Source of the DNA: RGIG4576 sp964536025
Lineage (GTDB): Bacteria > Bacteroidota > Bacteroidia > Bacteroidales > Muribaculaceae
NCBI GenBank assembly: GCA_964536025.1
Contig: CAZHXA010000006.1
Coordinates: 8,879-72,878, forward strand
Reading direction: 5' to 3'
Length of the DNA stretch: 64,000 nucleotides
Below the pieces are notes generated by a model. The model was given only the letters and a program-made list of their open reading frames with translations. It was not told the origin of the DNA and made no database searches. Numbering within the stretch: the stretch's first letter is position 1; the number at the start of each line of letters is the position of its first letter. Shown here piece after piece: positions 45,701-54,536 of the stretch. Both the position numbers and the translations under genes were made by a program.

Positions 45701-45873
45701 ACCGTTTCGGCACTTGCTCCCGGATAAACAGCCGATACTTGTACCGTAGGTGGTGTAATATCAGGATATTGTGCCACAGGAAGATTAAATATCGTCAAAC
45801 CTCCTATTATAATCATTAAAACAGCTATAACTGTGGCAAATATAGGTCGTTTTATAAAAAATTCAGAAATCAT
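42718..45873 (-). CDS. RND-type multidrug efflux transporter (AcrB/MexB family)
   Basis: 1051 residues, full length for HAE1-RND pumps. Twelve transmembrane helices are evident, beginning FIKRPIFATVIAVLMIIIGG. The proton-relay region reads GLVLAIAIVVDDAIVVVEDC (helix 4, two Asp), with a Lys expected in helix 10 (IGIILLLGLSAKNAILIVEY). Porter-domain marker GGVNVFGAGNYSMRVWMNPE is present. It exports drugs, bile salts or lipids across the envelope using proton motive force. It is the last gene of an OMF-MFP-RND operon and overlaps the convergent HsdR-N gene by 62 nt. Confidence 0.95.
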   Translation of the reverse strand: MISEFFIKRPIFATVIAVLMIIIGGLTIFNLPVAQYPDITPPTVQVSAVYPGASAETVAKTVGVPIEAQVNGVEGMMYMSSTSSSDGSYKLTVTFEVGTNIDMATVMVQNRVAVAQGNLPEAVIQQGITTQKQSTNIVLFLSLEGDKTNRYNSLYLSNYANLNIVDALSRINGVGGVNVFGAGNYSMRVWMNPETMRIRGVTPDDVYQAIQAQNMEVSAGSVGAPPSTSKEAFQFTVTSQGRLVTPEQFGNIIIKANSKGNILRLKDIAKIDLGSVDYNTVSNVSGRETALIAIYQLPGANALDVADNVRKELDNLQQYFPQGVTYKVILDTTKFVHASIDEVLKTLLETSVIVMLVMLLFLQNWRAVLIPMITIPVSLIATFAVMKILGFTINTLTLFGLVLAIAIVVDDAIVVVEDCMRLLDTGKYTRKEAALNAMEELQGPVIGVVLVLLAVFIPTAFIGGITGQLYKQFALTIAISTAFSGFNALTLSPALCALWLKKSKSDFFVFKWFNKAFEGLREKYCKSIGKMLKHPVAALGVFLVFAFLGFWGLSRWPSSYIPSEDMGYFLTSIQLPSGASLERTEKVVADVEKEIIQLPEVDEVIAISGFSFMGGGAASNGGSLFVILKPWSERPHKNESVFAVVDKVNAITSQVQSAIVFSINPPAIPGLGLSGGLEMELLDINNEGPGEMQKAILDITAQSVTNKQIASVTSLYQGNTPQYNLKIDRNKLEIEGINLSSVYSTLSYYLGQAFVNDFVEFGRIFQVKIGANSQYRSRIDDILKLSVKNNEGKMVPFSSFTEIEPTLGQSSVSRYNMYRAAALTFNPAKHVSSNDGIKAAEAIVKNTLGNTYAYSWTGQAYQETQAGATITLVLIFAVIVTILVLAAQYESFTDPVAVVLSMPIAILGTILGCMIMGQSISIYTQIGIILLLGLSAKNAILIVEYASDYRRKGESIYNSALDAGNVRFRPIIMTSLAFVVGILPLMFATGAGAESRISLGTAVVFGMALNAILGTLFVPNFWDVMQRLQEKFTGRHNKESLVEKNTPPSHN

Positions 45874-45885
45874 AATTATAATGCT

Positions 45886-47004
45886 TTATTTTTCCATAAC
45901 CGGGTTTATTATCATGCCATCTCGCACTTTCTGGATAGCTTGAGTAACATATCTTTGATTAGGCAACAATCCTTCGATAACGACACGCAATGTATCATCA
46001 ACCAAATCCCCTATTTTCACAGGTGTATAAACCACTTTACCTGAATCGTTTACAGTGTAAATATATTTACCCAGCTGATCGGTACTTATTGCAGAATCTT
46101 TAATGAGCATAGCATTAGGTAACTCCTTATAAGGAAGACTTACGACACAATACATACCGCTTTTCAATTCACCATAAGGATTGTCCACTTTGGCTTGCAA
46201 AGTGATAGTACCGGTAGATAAATCCACCATAGGCGACAAATAGCTTAATTTACCTGCATAGGAATGGGGCAAACTTTCATTAAACGACAATGTAACCGAT
46301 TGATATTTGCTCACATCATTGGATTTTTCTTGTTCTGACACCATTCTCATGTATTGACTGTCTTCGATTGTAAACGTTGCTGTCATCGTTTCATCGTCAT
46401 AAATAGTAGCAAGAACTTGAGGAGAGGAACTACCATTAAGAAAATTCCCTATATCAACGCTTTTGCTCGTTATTCGCCCCGAAAAAGGAGCTTTTATATA
46501 GCAATAACCAAGATTGATTTTAGCATTTTCCAATGCTGCTTTTGCCGATTTCACTGCCGCAACCGATTGATTCCAATTGGATTCGGCTTGAACAAAATCG
46601 ATTTGAGAAACAGCATTGGTTGCTGCAGCTTCTTTCATGCTTTCATAATTGATTTTAGCATATTCATTTTGACTTTTTGCACTTGCCAATTGTGCCTCAG
46701 CTTGCAACAAAGCTTCTTTATATGGTTCCGGCTCTATAACAAAGAGTAATTTACCTTTTTCCACATGCTCTCCGGCTTTATAATTGGCTGCTTGTAAAAA
46801 GCCATTAACACGAGCCACCAATTTAACTTCAGTTTTAGCCGATAACGAAGCCGGATAGGTTTTATGTAAAAGTACCGAATCAATTTTCGGGAATGATACA
46901 TTTACGCTCATCACATAATCAGCTTTTGATTCTTTTTGCATTTTACTACATGAAGTAAACGCAAACACCGCCATCGCTATATATAAAAACAGTTTTTTTC
47001 TCAT
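45886..47004 (-). CDS. RND efflux periplasmic adaptor (MFP) lipoprotein
   Basis: 372 residues. A lipoprotein signal ends in AFTSC with Cys19 as lipid attachment site. The lipoyl/barrel-sandwich halves (VARVNGFLQAANYKAGEHVE and GYCYIKAPFSGRITSKSVDI) flank a helical hairpin (ALLQAEAQLASAKSQNEYAK). The beta-barrel and membrane-proximal domains follow (LQAKVDNPYGELKSGMYCVV). It bridges the inner-membrane pump and the outer-membrane channel. It lies 19 nt after the OMF gene and 12 nt before the pump gene. Confidence 0.94.
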   Translation of the reverse strand: MRKKLFLYIAMAVFAFTSCSKMQKESKADYVMSVNVSFPKIDSVLLHKTYPASLSAKTEVKLVARVNGFLQAANYKAGEHVEKGKLLFVIEPEPYKEALLQAEAQLASAKSQNEYAKINYESMKEAAATNAVSQIDFVQAESNWNQSVAAVKSAKAALENAKINLGYCYIKAPFSGRITSKSVDIGNFLNGSSSPQVLATIYDDETMTATFTIEDSQYMRMVSEQEKSNDVSKYQSVTLSFNESLPHSYAGKLSYLSPMVDLSTGTITLQAKVDNPYGELKSGMYCVVSLPYKELPNAMLIKDSAISTDQLGKYIYTVNDSGKVVYTPVKIGDLVDDTLRVVIEGLLPNQRYVTQAIQKVRDGMIINPVMEK

Positions 47005-47023
47005 CGCTATATATTTTTTTCAA

Positions 47024-48403
47024 TTAATTATTCCAGCCACCGCCAAGAGCTTGATAAATCGATATTATCGCAAGAAGGACTTTACCTTGAGATGTTACCA
47101 ATGAATTATTGTAATCAAGATAAGACTGTTGAGCCGTAAGAACATCAGAATAAGCATTCAATCCTTTTTTATATAATTCAATGGCATATTCAAGCGACTT
47201 ATAGGCTTCATTCTTGACCTTTTCCATCTCTTGGACTTCTATGAACATGTATTTGTAAGTAATCATTGAGTTTTGAACTTCTTTAACCGCATTCATTACC
47301 GTATTGTTATAGTTATCAATACCTATTTGATATTGTTCTTTGGCTTCTATCAATTGATATTTCCTACTAAGCCCGTTAAAAAGAGTCCAAGTCAACTTGG
47401 GTGAAATAGTATAGGTGAATGAATTATCTTTAAACATATCTCCTATTTCACTTGATTTAAACCCTATGCCTCCATCAAGCGACAACATGGGAAGAAAATC
47501 CTTTTTTGCTATACCTACATTTGCCGCATAAGAAGCCAATGTGTATTCAGCCTCTTTTATATCAGGTCTACGACGCAACAAATCCATAGGAACACCTACC
47601 GGAACCAAAGCTACAGCTTGCGGTAAATCAACGGCTTGATTAAGACTTTTGGGCAACTTATCGTTGTAAACTCCAAGCAAAATTGCAATTGAATTGATTT
47701 GAGCCTCAATATTTGCCATAAGAGGAGCAATAGATGCTTGCGTACTCAAAAAAATAGTCTTTGATTGAGAAACGTCAAACATTGACGCAAGTCCACTGTT
47801 AAAACGCGTTTTCACAAGGTTCAAAATTTCTTTTTGAGAATGTAAATGTCGCATTGCAACCATATATTGAGTTTGCCACGTTCTTAAATTTATATACGCC
47901 GTAGCTACATTGGCACAAAGCGTTACCATGGCTCCATCATATTGGCTCTTGCTTGCCTGCCATAGAGCTTTTTTCGATTTGGCTTGCGAGCCGATTTGTC
48001 CAAACAAATCAATTTGCCAACTATAATTCAGTCCCAAATTGAAATAATCATCGGTAGTACCCGATGCTCTTTCCTTTGTCCACCCCACATTCATTGACAA
48101 ACTTGGGAAATAACCACTTTGCACAATTTTCACGGCACTCTTAGCCATTGCAATCCTTTTTTGTGCAATTTGCAAATCATAATTATTATCTATTGCCATA
48201 CTGATGAGCGAATCGAGACATTTATCTTCAAAATTAGCCCACCATTTATCACTATTTGGAAGAGTTTGCGAAAATTCAGATACATATTTCCAACTTTTGG
48301 GCAAGCTGTCTCGTAAAAGATTGTTTTCTTGAGATAATACATATATGCCCGAAAAAAGGAAGGTCATAATAAAGACTAACCTTAAATGTGCGTGTGTTAT
48401 CAT
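47024..48403 (-). CDS. RND efflux outer-membrane factor (TolC/OprM family)
   Basis: 459 residues. A signal peptide ends near YVLSQ, without the lipobox many OprM-type proteins have. Two outer-membrane efflux protein domains alternate helices and strands: WWANFEDKCLDSLISMAIDN with NYDLQIAQKRI, and SYAANVGIAKKDFLPMLSLD with QPxxY-like KYQLIEAKEQYQIGIDNYNN. The PVGVPMDLLRRRPDIKEAEY loop is a hallmark of NodT/OprM channels. It starts the efflux operon and is divergent from uvrD. Confidence 0.93.
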   Translation of the reverse strand: MITHAHLRLVFIMTFLFSGIYVLSQENNLLRDSLPKSWKYVSEFSQTLPNSDKWWANFEDKCLDSLISMAIDNNYDLQIAQKRIAMAKSAVKIVQSGYFPSLSMNVGWTKERASGTTDDYFNLGLNYSWQIDLFGQIGSQAKSKKALWQASKSQYDGAMVTLCANVATAYINLRTWQTQYMVAMRHLHSQKEILNLVKTRFNSGLASMFDVSQSKTIFLSTQASIAPLMANIEAQINSIAILLGVYNDKLPKSLNQAVDLPQAVALVPVGVPMDLLRRRPDIKEAEYTLASYAANVGIAKKDFLPMLSLDGGIGFKSSEIGDMFKDNSFTYTISPKLTWTLFNGLSRKYQLIEAKEQYQIGIDNYNNTVMNAVKEVQNSMITYKYMFIEVQEMEKVKNEAYKSLEYAIELYKKGLNAYSDVLTAQQSYLDYNNSLVTSQGKVLLAIISIYQALGGGWNN

Positions 48404-48508
48404 ACTATTATTCTTTAAAGTTTTAAAATTATATTATTATAACTTTCATTTGACTTATTGGTTCATTTTTTGTGGTATTTTTTATAATGTAATTGACGAT
48501 AAAATTGC

Positions 48509-48516
48509 TAATTTTG
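48509..48516 (+). promoter_or_regulatory. -7 promoter element of uvrD
   Basis: TAATTTTG matches TAnnTTTG and ends 27 nt before the TTG start at 48544, which leaves a leader of only about 20 nt. Confidence 0.5.
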
Positions 48517-48543
48517 TAATTCACATTAATAAGAATCAAAATT

Positions 48544-50886
48544 TTGGAGGAATATTTAAATAAACTAAATGAACAACAACGAGTTGCCGTAGAATATCTC
48601 GCAGGTCCTTCGTTGGTAATAGCAGGAGCAGGTTCGGGAAAAACCCGAGTACTCACATGCAAAATCGTATATTTATTGGAGAAAGGATACGCTCCCGAAT
48701 ATATACTTGCCCTAACGTTTACCAATAAGGCGGCAAGAGAAATGAAAGAACGAATTGCCGGACTCATAGGTGACAATTTGGCTTCACGCTTATGGATGGG
48801 TACATTCCACTCCATTTTTTCCAAAATATTAAGATTCAATGCCGAAAGAATAGGCTTTAAACACGATTTCACTATATACGACACCAATGATTCACGCTCT
48901 TTGATAAAAGCTATTATCAAAGACATGCAACTTGATGATAAAGTATATAATCCGAATCAAATACAAAGCCATATATCCAATATAAAAAATGCTCTTATAT
49001 CACCTTATGATTATGAGAACAATAATGATTTGAGACAAGCCGACAATAGAGCAAAACGACCTCTTACTTACACTATTTACAAGGCTTATTGGAATCGCTG
49101 TAAAGTGGCGTGTGCCATGGACTTTGACGACCTTTTGTTTTACACCAATATATTGTTTCGTGACAATCCGGACATATTGGAAAAATATCAAAATTATTTT
49201 GAATATGTACTTGTAGATGAGTATCAAGACACCAATTTTGCTCAACACCTGATAGTTTCTCAATTATGCAAGAAACACAATCATTTGTGCGTTGTAGGTG
49301 ATGATGCTCAATCGATTTATTCATTTCGAGGTGCAAACATAAGTAACATTTTAAATCTATCACGAGCATATCCCGATTTAAAGACTTTTAAACTGGAACA
49401 AAATTATCGCTCCACACAGACAATCATAGGTGCTGCAAATACACTAATAGAAAAGAACAAATACAGAATACATAAAAATGTATTTTCTAAAAGCGAAACA
49501 GGCAATAAGATTTCAGTTATACAATCTTATTCCGATTACGAAGAAAGCTATGTGGTTGCCAACCAAATAATAGCAATTAAAGCTATTCAAGGAGGTTCTT
49601 ATGAAGATTTTGCCATTCTTTATCGCACCAATGCTCAATCGCGTATTCTTGAAGAAGCTTTGAGAAAAAGAAATATACCTTACCGCATTTACGGAGGTTT
49701 GTCGTTTTACCAACGCAAAGAAATAAAAGATGCTATTTCTTATTTCAGATTGACTATTAACCCTAACGATGATGAGGCTTTACGCCGCATTATTAACTAC
49801 CCTGCTCGTGGCATAGGGGATACTACCGTCGGGAAAATTCAACAAACCGCAATACAAAAGAATGTGAGTATGTGGGATGTATTAAACAATCCTGTGGCTT
49901 ATGAATTATCGGTAAATTCGGGAACGCTAAAAAAATTGCAAAATTTTGCTTCTCTAATTCAATCATTCATCAATGATAATACAAAAGGTATAAATGCATT
50001 GGATTTAGCTAAAACGATTCTTCGAGATTCTACTATATTGGCTACTGTGCATAGCGATAATACACCCGAAAACATCAGTAAACAAGAAAACTTATCGGAA
50101 TTGTTAAACGGAATAAAAGACTTCATTACCACAAAACAAGAAGCCGGAGATGAAGAAGCCGTTGCTCTGACCGATTTTCTTGCCGAAGTTTCGCTTGCTA
50201 CCGACCAAGACAAAAACGATGATGAAAATTCCGGAGAATGTGTTACCTTGATGACGGTTCACGCTGCAAAAGGTCTTGAATTTCGCAATGTAATAATCGT
50301 GGGTGTGGAAGAAGAATTATTTCCCTCATCTATGAGCAGCGACACGATAGAAGGGATAGAAGAAGAACGAAGATTATTATATGTAGCTATTACTCGTGCT
50401 AAAACCAATTGTACGCTCACGTTTGCTTCATCACGTTACCGAAACGGACAATCAAAACAATGTCAGATGAGCCGTTTTATAAGAGATATCGACCAATCTT
50501 ATCTATCGTTATCTCAAACGTCGGCGACAATGGGAGAAAACAGTTATTCATCTTACAAAAGAAATAACAATTGGGATTTTGATGATTATAGTTCAAGACC
50601 ATCGTTCTATAAAGAAAACAAAACAACTTCTACATTTCAACAATTTTCATCAAAACCAAAGGTTGTCGCTTCGGTAACAAATGTTTCATCACATTCTAAT
50701 GCTGGTGACTTTGCTTATCATTCAGTAACCGAATTGAAACAAGGAATGAAAATACAACATTCTCGTTTTGGCATTGGTATTATTGACGAAATTATTGTAG
50801 ATGAAGAAAAGATAAGGGTAAGTTTTAGTGAAATGGGCGAAACTAAATTGCTTTTACTAAAATTTGCCAAATTCAAAATAATCTAA
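48544..50886 (+). CDS. uvrD: UvrD/PcrA-type ATP-dependent DNA helicase
   Basis: 780 residues. SF1A motifs: NEQQRVAVEYLAGPSLVIAG then AGSGKTRVLTCKI (Walker A), TFTNKAAREMKERI, MDFDDLLFY, VLVDEYQDTN (Walker B), VGDDAQSIYSFRGA, LEQNYRST, VTLMTVHAAKGLEFRNVIIV and RRLLYVAITRAK. The C-terminus carries the Tudor-like HSRFGIGIIDEI domain that binds RNA polymerase. It acts in nucleotide excision and mismatch repair. The start is TTG at 48544: no in-frame ATG precedes the conserved NEQQ segment, and a stop lies 27 nt upstream. Confidence 0.95.
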   Translation: MEEYLNKLNEQQRVAVEYLAGPSLVIAGAGSGKTRVLTCKIVYLLEKGYAPEYILALTFTNKAAREMKERIAGLIGDNLASRLWMGTFHSIFSKILRFNAERIGFKHDFTIYDTNDSRSLIKAIIKDMQLDDKVYNPNQIQSHISNIKNALISPYDYENNNDLRQADNRAKRPLTYTIYKAYWNRCKVACAMDFDDLLFYTNILFRDNPDILEKYQNYFEYVLVDEYQDTNFAQHLIVSQLCKKHNHLCVVGDDAQSIYSFRGANISNILNLSRAYPDLKTFKLEQNYRSTQTIIGAANTLIEKNKYRIHKNVFSKSETGNKISVIQSYSDYEESYVVANQIIAIKAIQGGSYEDFAILYRTNAQSRILEEALRKRNIPYRIYGGLSFYQRKEIKDAISYFRLTINPNDDEALRRIINYPARGIGDTTVGKIQQTAIQKNVSMWDVLNNPVAYELSVNSGTLKKLQNFASLIQSFINDNTKGINALDLAKTILRDSTILATVHSDNTPENISKQENLSELLNGIKDFITTKQEAGDEEAVALTDFLAEVSLATDQDKNDDENSGECVTLMTVHAAKGLEFRNVIIVGVEEELFPSSMSSDTIEGIEEERRLLYVAITRAKTNCTLTFASSRYRNGQSKQCQMSRFIRDIDQSYLSLSQTSATMGENSYSSYKRNNNWDFDDYSSRPSFYKENKTTSTFQQFSSKPKVVASVTNVSSHSNAGDFAYHSVTELKQGMKIQHSRFGIGIIDEIIVDEEKIRVSFSEMGETKLLLLKFAKFKII

Positions 50887-50906
50887 TTTTATAGAAAAAT
50901 ATTGTC

Positions 50907-51638
50907 ATGAAAAAGATTATAATAATGGGAGCTTCATCGGGAATAGGACGTGAAGTAGCTTTACATTTTATTTCCGACGGTTGGAAAGTGGGTATTGCAG
51001 CACGAAGAGAACAAGCTCTTAAAGAGCTCAAAGGATTATATCCGTCACAAGTAGAATATGAAGTAATAGACATCACAACCGAAGATGCTCCAAAAAAACT
51101 ACATAATCTTATTTCTCGATTGAGTGGAATGGATGTGTATTTTCATTGTTCTGGAATTGGTCATCAAAACACTCTAATCGATATAAAAACCGAACTTGAT
51201 ACCATTCGCACAAATGTATTGGGATTCACTCAATTAGTAGATACGGCATATAATTACTTCAAGCAAAACCATCTTAAAGGACAAATTGCAATAGTATCTT
51301 CAATTGCCGGGACAAAAGGTATAGGTGTATCACCATCTTATAGTGCAACAAAACGCTATAACAACATCTACTTAGATAGTCTTGAACAATTGTCAAATAT
51401 TCAGAACGTTGATATTACATTCACCGATATTAGACCGGGATTTGTTACTACTGCCCTACTTGACGATGGACAACATTACCCGGCTCAAATGTCAGTAAAA
51501 TATGCAGGAGAACAAATTTTCAAAGCCGTTAAAAAACGTAAACGAGTAGCCATCATAGATTGGAAATATGCAATACTTGTATTCTTTTGGCGTCTTGTAC
51601 CTCGTTGTATATGGGTAAAACTGCCCATACACACATAA
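50907..51638 (+). CDS. Short-chain dehydrogenase/reductase
   Basis: 243 residues. The Rossmann motif is IIIMGASSGIGREVALHF, the structural motif MDVYFHCSGIG, the active-site Ser in VSSIAGTKG and the YxxxK pair in SPSYSATKRYNN. These make a complete classical SDR catalytic triad. The last 25 residues are hydrophobic (YAILVFFWRLVPRCIWVKLP) and may hold the enzyme at the membrane, as in SDRs acting on lipids. It lies 20 nt downstream of uvrD on the same strand and is convergent with the ABC ATPase gene. Substrate unknown. Confidence 0.88.
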   Translation: MKKIIIMGASSGIGREVALHFISDGWKVGIAARREQALKELKGLYPSQVEYEVIDITTEDAPKKLHNLISRLSGMDVYFHCSGIGHQNTLIDIKTELDTIRTNVLGFTQLVDTAYNYFKQNHLKGQIAIVSSIAGTKGIGVSPSYSATKRYNNIYLDSLEQLSNIQNVDITFTDIRPGFVTTALLDDGQHYPAQMSVKYAGEQIFKAVKKRKRVAIIDWKYAILVFFWRLVPRCIWVKLPIHT

Positions 51639-51661
51639 TTAAGATTCAAGCATGGCATTTT

Positions 51662-52366
51662 TTAATCACACTCCGTTTTAACATAGTGTTTATGTGCATG
51701 GCAATCTTCAATACCGGCATCTACTATTATATGACGATTTGCCATTTGCATAATGCGTGTCATTTCATGTGAAACAAGTATTATAGTAGTTTTTTGGGCC
51801 ATATCTTTTACTATTTTATAGAATTGACCTTCAAATGTCTTATCTACATAAGACAAAGGCTCATCAAGTACAAGGACATCAGGATTTGCTATAATTGAAC
51901 GGCCAAAAAGCACTCGTTGCAACTGTCCACCCGACAAATTTCCAATTGAAGAATTTCTATAATCCGCCAGTCCTAAAATAGCTAAAATTTCATCTACTTT
52001 GCTATTCTCTTCCTCAGTCAATTTATTATTGAAAATTATTTTTTTCTTTAATAAACCAGAGCCTAATACTTCTTCAACTGTTATAGGGAAACGATGGTCT
52101 ATGGTATTTTTTTGAGGTAAATATCCAATATTCAATTTATTCACTTCTTGACCATTTTCAAAAAATTTCACATCACCACACTTAGGCTTTAACAATCCTA
52201 AAATCACACGTAACAAAGAAGTCTTACCTCCTCCGTTAGGTCCTGTTATAGCAATAAAATCCCTTTTATTTATTTTTAAGTTTACTCCGGGCAGTACAAT
52301 GTGTTGGTCATAACCTATGACCACATCCTTCAATTCTATTATTTTATTTTCTTCGTGTAAGTGCAT
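51662..52366 (-). CDS. ABC transporter ATPase, zinc/manganese uptake type (ZnuC-like)
   Basis: 234 residues. Walker A is GPNGGGKTSLL, the signature LSGGQLQRVLFGRS, Walker B VLVLDEPLSYVD and the H-loop ILVSHE. The N-terminal LKDVVIGYDQHIVLPGVNLK and the Q-loop GYLPQKNTIDHRFPITVEEV resemble metal-uptake ATPases. The N- and C-termini carry His and Cys (MHLHEE, then CHAHKHYVKTEC). Its first 23 nt overlap the end of the binding-protein gene. A permease gene would normally follow; instead the SDR gene ends 23 nt away in the opposite orientation. Confidence 0.88.
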   Translation of the reverse strand: MHLHEENKIIELKDVVIGYDQHIVLPGVNLKINKRDFIAITGPNGGGKTSLLRVILGLLKPKCGDVKFFENGQEVNKLNIGYLPQKNTIDHRFPITVEEVLGSGLLKKKIIFNNKLTEEENSKVDEILAILGLADYRNSSIGNLSGGQLQRVLFGRSIIANPDVLVLDEPLSYVDKTFEGQFYKIVKDMAQKTTIILVSHEMTRIMQMANRHIIVDAGIEDCHAHKHYVKTECD

Positions 52367-53240
52367 CGGCTATTTTCCTCATTTCAGAAGTCCATTCATA
52401 ATTCATAGGATTTATCTCAATCATTTCTGTTCCAAGCTGTTCATTAATAGTTTGAATCTGTCGGCTGTCAAATTCTTTTTGATAAAACAACACTTTCACT
52501 CCATGCTCACGAACCATATCTATTTCATGTTTCAGAACCGAAGCCGGGACCTCTTTTCCATCATATTCCATAGAAATTTGCTCCAAGCCATAATCCCTTG
52601 CAAAATAACTTAAAGACGGATGCCACACTGCAAACGCACGACATTCTACCGAATCAAGTTTTTGAGCCATTTCTAATTCTAATTCGGATAGTTCAGCCAA
52701 TAAAGTCTCATAGTTGCGTGTGAAATATTTTTTATTGCGAGAATCTATTTCTATCAAGGCATTATACATGTTTTCCACTATTATTTTAGCATTTGGCACC
52801 GAGGTCCACACATGTGGATCTACTTCATGGCTGTGTCCATGCGAATGATTATGTGAATGAGCTCCGCCATGAGTGCCTTTCAACAATTCTATATTCTTGG
52901 AAGTATCCACAATTATTAAATCGGGATTATTATTCTTGATTTTATCTAAAATAGCAAGTTCAAAACCTATATTACCCATCCTGAAATAGGCCTTGCTTCG
53001 TTCAAGATTAATCAAGTGATTAAATCCAGGTTCATACGACTCAGGATTACTTCCTTGTGTCAACAAGCACAATACATCATATTTATTACCCACTATTCTT
53101 TCCAAAAAATAACGTTGTGGCTGTATTGACACCGTCAATACAGGTTTTGTCGATTCGGGATTGCATGAAGATATACCGCACATTACCACTAACGCTGTAA
53201 TAGCAGCTATCAACATATATTTTATATCTTTTTCAATCAT
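52344..53240 (-). CDS. Zinc-type metal ABC transporter substrate-binding lipoprotein (ZnuA-like)
   Basis: 298 residues. A lipoprotein signal ends in GISSC with Cys26. The cluster A-I fold is recognisable: VLTVSIQPQRYFLERIVGNK, then GSNPESYEPGFNHLINLERS, a His-rich loop (HSHNHSHGHSHEVDPHVW, about residues 130-150) and CRAFAVWHPSLSYFARDYGL. The His-rich loop is typical of zinc rather than manganese binders. It captures metal in the periplasm. It is paired with the ATPase gene by a 23-nt overlap; the permease is not in the window. Confidence 0.9.
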   Translation of the reverse strand: MIEKDIKYMLIAAITALVVMCGISSCNPESTKPVLTVSIQPQRYFLERIVGNKYDVLCLLTQGSNPESYEPGFNHLINLERSKAYFRMGNIGFELAILDKIKNNNPDLIIVDTSKNIELLKGTHGGAHSHNHSHGHSHEVDPHVWTSVPNAKIIVENMYNALIEIDSRNKKYFTRNYETLLAELSELELEMAQKLDSVECRAFAVWHPSLSYFARDYGLEQISMEYDGKEVPASVLKHEIDMVREHGVKVLFYQKEFDSRQIQTINEQLGTEMIEINPMNYEWTSEMRKIADALTRRK

Positions 53241-53371
53241 CTTTTATACGGCTTTAATCTACGGCTATAAAATTACTTATTTTAACAATACTTTTTTATA
53301 TTTTGTTTGCTCTTTAACTATCTTATATAACGCTTTTAACATCACAGCCCTATCTGTATTGGCTATATGTT

Positions 53372-53917
53372 TTAAAATTCATATATCGGTTTATATACTT
53401 CTTTTCGTATTATATCGCCCATCTGCTTAACCTTATTTACGTCATTCACACGAAGTGTCATAAGTTTCAATTCAAGAGATTCTCCTCCAAGTTCATAAGG
53501 TGGCTGAATATACTCCAACCTTTTCCAAATGATAAAGCTGTGACGCATGTAAAAATCAACTCTGCGTCTTGCATCATAAGATTCAGGCAATTCAACTTCA
53601 AGCACTATTGGCTTTTTCTCACTTTGCTCAATAAAATAAGAAAGAAATGACGAACCTATTCCATTACCACGCTTATTTACATCTACAGCAAAATGTTCGA
53701 TATATCTAAATGTTCCAAAATCCCAATAAGAAATGAATCCTAACAACTCATCATTTTCTGTTGCCGCCATAATTTTAAATGGAACATTATCCTTTTCCAA
53801 TAACGCCTCAACATAGGCAAATTGTCTACGCTCGGCTGGAGGAAAAGAACCCACATATAACAATTCTATGGACTTTAACAGCTCGGAATGTGGTAAAACA
53901 TTTAAATAAACTATCAT
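53372..53917 (-). CDS. GNAT family N-acetyltransferase
   Basis: 181 residues. The acetyl-CoA-binding motif A reads FAVDVNKRGNGIGSSFLSYF, preceded by LGFISYWDFGTFRYIEHFAV and followed by VLEVELPESYDARRRVDFYM. The fold is that of GNAT enzymes acting on small molecules or protein N-termini. The C-terminal 40 residues (LELKLMTLRVNDVNKVKQM) are of uncertain role. A full -33/-7 promoter lies upstream (53977-54009). Substrate unknown. Confidence 0.8.
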   Translation of the reverse strand: MIVYLNVLPHSELLKSIELLYVGSFPPAERRQFAYVEALLEKDNVPFKIMAATENDELLGFISYWDFGTFRYIEHFAVDVNKRGNGIGSSFLSYFIEQSEKKPIVLEVELPESYDARRRVDFYMRHSFIIWKRLEYIQPPYELGGESLELKLMTLRVNDVNKVKQMGDIIRKEVYKPIYEF

Positions 53918-53976
53918 TGTATCTTTTTTTTTAGTACATTTGCTATTAATTTCATTTACCTTTTAAAAAAGGCTTA

Positions 53977-54009
53977 CAAAATTAAGATAAAATATAGAAT
54001 AAATACAAA
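53977..54009 (-). promoter_or_regulatory. Promoter of the GNAT gene
   Basis: On the minus strand TTTG (54006-54009) lies 21 nt before TAATTTTG (53977-53984). The GNAT ATG is about 60 nt further. The box partly overlaps the region just upstream of the divergent Lrp-family gene. Confidence 0.55.
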
Positions 54010-54023
54010 CAAAATATATTTTT

Positions 54024-54500
54024 ATGGCAAATTCACAATTGGATTCTCTTGACCTCAAGATATTGGAAACGCTATCTAAAAACGCTCGAAAACCTTATCT
54101 TGAAATTGCTCGTGAATGTGGAGTTTCGGGTGCAGCCATACATCAACGAATTCAGAAACTTAACACTCTCGGCATCATTAAAGGAGCTGAAGCTCTTATT
54201 GAGCCTACAACTATAGGATATGACACTTGTGCTTACATAGGTTTTTTCCTTAACGACACATCAAAATTTGATGAAATTGTAAACAAATTAAAAGATATTC
54301 CTGAAGTTGTAGAATGTCACCTTACAACAGGGAAATATGATTTATTAATTAAATTGTTTGCAAAAAACAACAATCATTTGCTAAGAATCATACAAAGCAA
54401 AATTCAAACTCTCGGTTTGGCTAGAACTGAAACACTTATATCTTTCAAAGAAGTGTTCCGTCGCCAAATTCCAATAACTGAAGAAACCGAGATTGAATAA
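54024..54500 (+). CDS. Lrp/AsnC-family transcriptional regulator
   Basis: 158 residues. The N-terminal helix-turn-helix spans DLKILETLSKNARKPYLEIA with RECGVSGAAIHQRIQKLNTL. The C-terminal RAM domain follows (AYIGFFLNDTSKFDEIVNKL, then VVECHLTTGKYDLLIKLFAK), which forms the ligand-binding octamer interface. It would control amino-acid or related metabolism genes in response to a small effector. It lies 36 nt before trpS; co-transcription is possible but no terminator or promoter was resolved in the gap. Confidence 0.9.
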   Translation: MANSQLDSLDLKILETLSKNARKPYLEIARECGVSGAAIHQRIQKLNTLGIIKGAEALIEPTTIGYDTCAYIGFFLNDTSKFDEIVNKLKDIPEVVECHLTTGKYDLLIKLFAKNNNHLLRIIQSKIQTLGLARTETLISFKEVFRRQIPITEETEIE

Positions 54501-54536
54501 TTTTTTTTGTAACGAAACATAATTGATTATTTTTAT

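Noticed and set aside
48429..48926. 165-codon minus-strand frame overlapping the uvrD start
   Set aside because: It is an antisense shadow of the conserved UvrD Walker A region.
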